Positions 53,302 to 55,307 of a stretch of 55,307 bases of DNA are shown here, piece by piece. Under the pieces are notes generated by a model that had not been told where the DNA came from, ran no database searches, and saw only the letters and a program-made list of their open reading frames with translations. Position 1 is the stretch's first letter. Each line of letters begins with the position of its first letter. Origin of the DNA: Mycobacterium sp. AT1 (GTDB taxonomy: Bacteria > Actinomycetota > Actinomycetes > Mycobacteriales > Mycobacteriaceae); contig NZ_MVOC01000061.1 of the NCBI RefSeq assembly GCF_002043095.1, positions 1 to 55,307 of the forward strand, given 5' to 3'. The translations under genes and the position numbers were made by a program.

Positions 53302-54324
53302 TCACGCTAGCTGATCGGACGAACCCGCCAACGACCAGCGTTCCAGTGCTTCGTGTGCCGTGTGGTCCCCGCCAAGGATGGCGAACCGAACCCCGTCGAC
53401 GCTGGAACCCCAGACGGTGCTCGCGACGGCGCGCACGATGCTCAACGGGTCCTCGGCGTCGCGGCCGGTCCAGTACACCGTGACGTCCTGCGGGCCGACC
53501 TCCACGCGCCACGACGGGTGCGGCGCGACGCGCAGTGTTCCGCTGTCCTCGTTCAGCGACCGCAGGTCCGCGGCCAGGTAGTTCGGCCGCTCGGCGGCGT
53601 CGGCGTAGATCATGTCGGAGACCGAGCTGACGCCGGTCAACACCAACATGCTCGGCAGACCGGCGGCGTTGGCGCCGGCGATGTCGGTGTCCAGTCGGTC
53701 CCCGATCACCAGGGGGCGTTCGAACTCACCGCGGGCCAGCGCGTCGAGCAGGAGCGGCGGCTGCGGCTTGCCCGCCACCTGTGGTCGCTGATCGGTCGCG
53801 GTCTCCAGCGCCGCGACCATCGACCCGTTGCCCGGCAACAGACCGACTTCCGACGGCAGGGTGCGGTCCACGTTCGCCGCCACCCACAGCGCACCGTCAC
53901 GGATGGCAAGCGCGGCCTCGGCGAGATCGGCCCACCCCGTCTCCGGCGAATGACCCTGCACCACCGCGTCGGGCTTGTCGGCGAACTTGCGGACCGGCTC
54001 GAGACCGACCTTGCGGACCTCGTCCGCCAAGGCCTCGGTACCGATGACGAGAACCTTTGACCCCGAAGCCATTTGGGTTGCCAACAGGCGCGCGGCGCTC
54101 TGCGCGCTGGTGACGACGTCGTCCGCCTTGGCGTCGAAGCCCATCGCGACGAGGTTCTTCGCGACGTCGTCGGAACCGCGCGACGCGTTGTTGGTCACGA
54201 ACAGCGTGCGGGGTTCGACGCTCGCGAGCGTCTCGACCGAACCCTCGGTGGGCTGTTGCCCGCGGAAGACCGTGCCGTCGAGGTCGAGCAGCAGACAGTC
54301 GTGGAGCTCTGCAAGTGTCGTCAC
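53302..54324 (-). CDS. HAD-superfamily phosphatase (IIA), glycerol 3-phosphate phosphatase-like
   Basis: The 340-aa protein has LLLDLDGTVFRG (D-x-D-x-T nucleophile), FVTNNASRG motif II, and KPQPPLLLDAL followed by VIGDRLDTDIAGANAAG motifs III and IV, typical of NagD-type HAD IIA enzymes. The equivalent Rv1692 is a D,L-glycerol 3-phosphate phosphatase in membrane lipid recycling. About 85 residues at the C terminus lie beyond the HAD fold. GTG 54324 starts six bases after the TPR gene stop. Confidence 0.93.
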   Translation of the reverse strand: MTTLAELHDCLLLDLDGTVFRGQQPTEGSVETLASVEPRTLFVTNNASRGSDDVAKNLVAMGFDAKADDVVTSAQSAARLLATQMASGSKVLVIGTEALADEVRKVGLEPVRKFADKPDAVVQGHSPETGWADLAEAALAIRDGALWVAANVDRTLPSEVGLLPGNGSMVAALETATDQRPQVAGKPQPPLLLDALARGEFERPLVIGDRLDTDIAGANAAGLPSMLVLTGVSSVSDMIYADAAERPNYLAADLRSLNEDSGTLRVAPHPSWRVEVGPQDVTVYWTGRDAEDPLSIVRAVASTVWGSSVDGVRFAILGGDHTAHEALERWSLAGSSDQLA

Positions 54325-54330
54325 GTCAGC

Positions 54331-55197
54331 TCAGCTCAGCTCGGTGATTCGTTCGTCGGCGTCGGTGACGCCGTCGACGTCCGCCGCTTCGGCGTTGATG
54401 AACCATTGGAGCGCTTCGTCATTGCGCCCCAGGGCGAGAAGGGTGTCCGCGTACGCATAGAAGAGGCGTGTCGCGGTCAACCCCGTTTGCTCTGGGTCGA
54501 GCGGAGGCGACGACAGCACTGCCAAGGCCTGCTCGTGCTGACCAAGATCCGACCGGGCGCCCGCGACGACGATCCGCAACTCGTCGGCGTCGTCACCGGT
54601 GAGTTCCTCCGCCTCGGGGGTGTGGGACAGATCGATCGCACGCTGAGGACGGCCGACGCCGCGCTCACAATCGGCGATCAGTGCCAGCAAAGGCGACTTG
54701 CTGCCCATCCGTCGCGCGGTGCGGAACTCCGAAAGCGCCTGAGCCCAATCACCGCAGTGATACGCCGCGATGCCGACGGCCTCCCGTACGGCGGCGATCC
54801 GGCCCGACCGTGTCCGGGCGGCCTGCGCATGCTTCAACGCCAATTCGGGATTCTCCTCGAGGAGGTCACCGGCAGCGACCAGATGCTTGGCCACGTAGTC
54901 GGCGGTGGCCTTGTCCAGGGTCATCAATTCCCCGCGGACGTCCGGGGACAGCTGCTTGGCCTCGACGTCGTCGGGGATGGGAGGTGCGTCCTTGTCGGAG
55001 CGGGGATCCTCCGATGGCGAGTGTGGTCGGCGCGGGCGATCGGGGCCGCCGGATCGCGGGGCGCCGCGACGATCGCCGAAGCCGGAGCCGGGTGCCGAGC
55101 CACGGCGGGGGTCAGAAGAACCCCTTCGGGGTGCGCCGGCGCTGGGAGTCCGCCGAGGCCGTTTGTCGTCGCCTCCGCGTTGCGTGTCCTGGGCCAC
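54331..55197 (-). CDS. TPR-like protein with disordered Arg/Pro/Ser-rich N terminus (Rv1691-like)
   Basis: The 288-aa protein has a low-complexity N-terminal 75 residues rich in Arg, Pro, Gly and Ser, then helical repeats (KHLVAAGDLLEENPELALKH, AIAYHCGDW-type and ADTLLALGRNDEALQWF) typical of tetratricopeptide repeats. It is the Rv1691-like gene in the conserved block. GTG 55197 is preceded by AGGGAAGG. A partner-binding scaffold role is likely, with partners unknown. The last codons include a 5-base tandem repeat. Confidence 0.9.
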   Translation of the reverse strand: MAQDTQRGGDDKRPRRTPSAGAPRRGSSDPRRGSAPGSGFGDRRGAPRSGGPDRPRRPHSPSEDPRSDKDAPPIPDDVEAKQLSPDVRGELMTLDKATADYVAKHLVAAGDLLEENPELALKHAQAARTRSGRIAAVREAVGIAAYHCGDWAQALSEFRTARRMGSKSPLLALIADCERGVGRPQRAIDLSHTPEAEELTGDDADELRIVVAGARSDLGQHEQALAVLSSPPLDPEQTGLTATRLFYAYADTLLALGRNDEALQWFINAEAADVDGVTDADERITELS

Positions 55198-55230
55198 GTT
55201 GCCTTCCCTGTTCTACTCGCCGTCCCGCAA

Positions 55231-55236
55231 AGGATA
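55231..55236 (-). promoter_or_regulatory. Predicted -10 TATCCT for the TPR-gene operon
   Basis: On the minus strand TATCCT lies 34 bases before GTG 55197, with AGGGAAGG just before the start codon. No good -35 hexamer was found at the right distance. It would drive the long, tightly packed housekeeping operon to the left. Confidence 0.3.
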
Positions 55237-55307
55237 CGGCGACACTCGATGCCGCGCGACGATTGCCCATTGGAACGACAAGTCGCTGAAATGCCTAAGG
55301 CCCCCAA

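Noticed and set aside
55198..55307. Possible rRNA or 5S remnant at the right edge
   Set aside because: The 110 bases show no recognisable rRNA signature; a -10-like element and a ribosome-binding site are all that can be supported.

Overview
The window is high-GC actinobacterial DNA and almost certainly comes from a Mycobacterium (most like a Mycolicibacterium). From about 37.4 kb to the right end, the minus strand carries the order der-cmk-rluB-scpB-scpA-parA ... xerD-NUDIX-pyrG-mctB-steA-recN-nadK-tlyA-(55 aa)-HAD-TPR. This is the order I know from Mycobacterium tuberculosis Rv1691-Rv1713 read backwards, without the PPE and transporter genes found there between parA and xerD. F420-type luciferase-like enzymes, GTG starts and leaderless promoters fit the same assignment. 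No insertion sequence, CRISPR array, phage gene or rRNA was seen.

The left part (1-32.6 kb) is an accessory catabolic region made of several compact operons. (a) 1-3085, minus: a B12-dependent acyl-CoA mutase in two subunits, an F420-type oxidoreductase and the start of a class III CoA-transferase. (b) 3300-5952, plus and divergent from (a): an HSDL2-like SDR, an acyl-CoA ligase and an unnamed 100-aa protein; a 23-bp direct repeat sits at the promoter of each operon. (c) 6016-9286: an aldehyde dehydrogenase, a SnoaL-like protein and a diaminopentanoate-dehydrogenase-like reductase. (d) 9246-14415: an FCD-type GntR regulator divergent from four overlapping acyl-CoA dehydrogenase genes (two large/small pairs), with two identical 14-bp palindromes between them. 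(e) 14420-21806, minus: SDR, Rieske oxygenase, luciferase-like oxidoreductase, Baeyer-Villiger-type monooxygenase, SDR and CoA-transferase. (f) 21968-28223, plus: a double-length SMP-30-like protein, a UTRA-type GntR regulator, an acyl-CoA ligase, an SDR and a second ligase. (g) 28.5-32.6 kb: a DoxX-like membrane protein and a three-gene unit of crotonase, a circularly permuted-looking CoA-transferase and an amidohydrolase. Together these could oxygenate a cyclic or branched hydrophobic compound, open it by lactonisation, activate the acid to CoA and finish by beta-oxidation and a carbon-skeleton rearrangement. The substrate cannot be read from the sequence.

The middle (32.6-37.4 kb) holds a tRNA-Pro(GGG) with a terminator, an iron-sulfur photolyase/cryptochrome, an aldo/keto reductase and two TauE/SafE permeases. 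Upstream of the second permease is a 36-codon reading frame with its own ribosome-binding site that ends in Cys-Cys-Thr-Arg-Gly, followed by two overlapping hairpins. It looks like a cysteine-responsive leader peptide and is the clearest regulatory discovery in the window.

The right part is housekeeping: ribosome/GTPase and nucleotide functions (der, cmk, rluB, pyrG, nadK, tlyA), chromosome segregation and recombination (scpA, scpB, parA, xerD, recN), copper resistance (mctB), septum biology (steA) and a G3P-phosphatase-like HAD enzyme. Most genes are coupled by 4-base start/stop overlaps. Several starts were placed by those overlaps, by ribosome-binding sites, or by a -10 element lying 6-7 bases before the start codon (leaderless mRNA).
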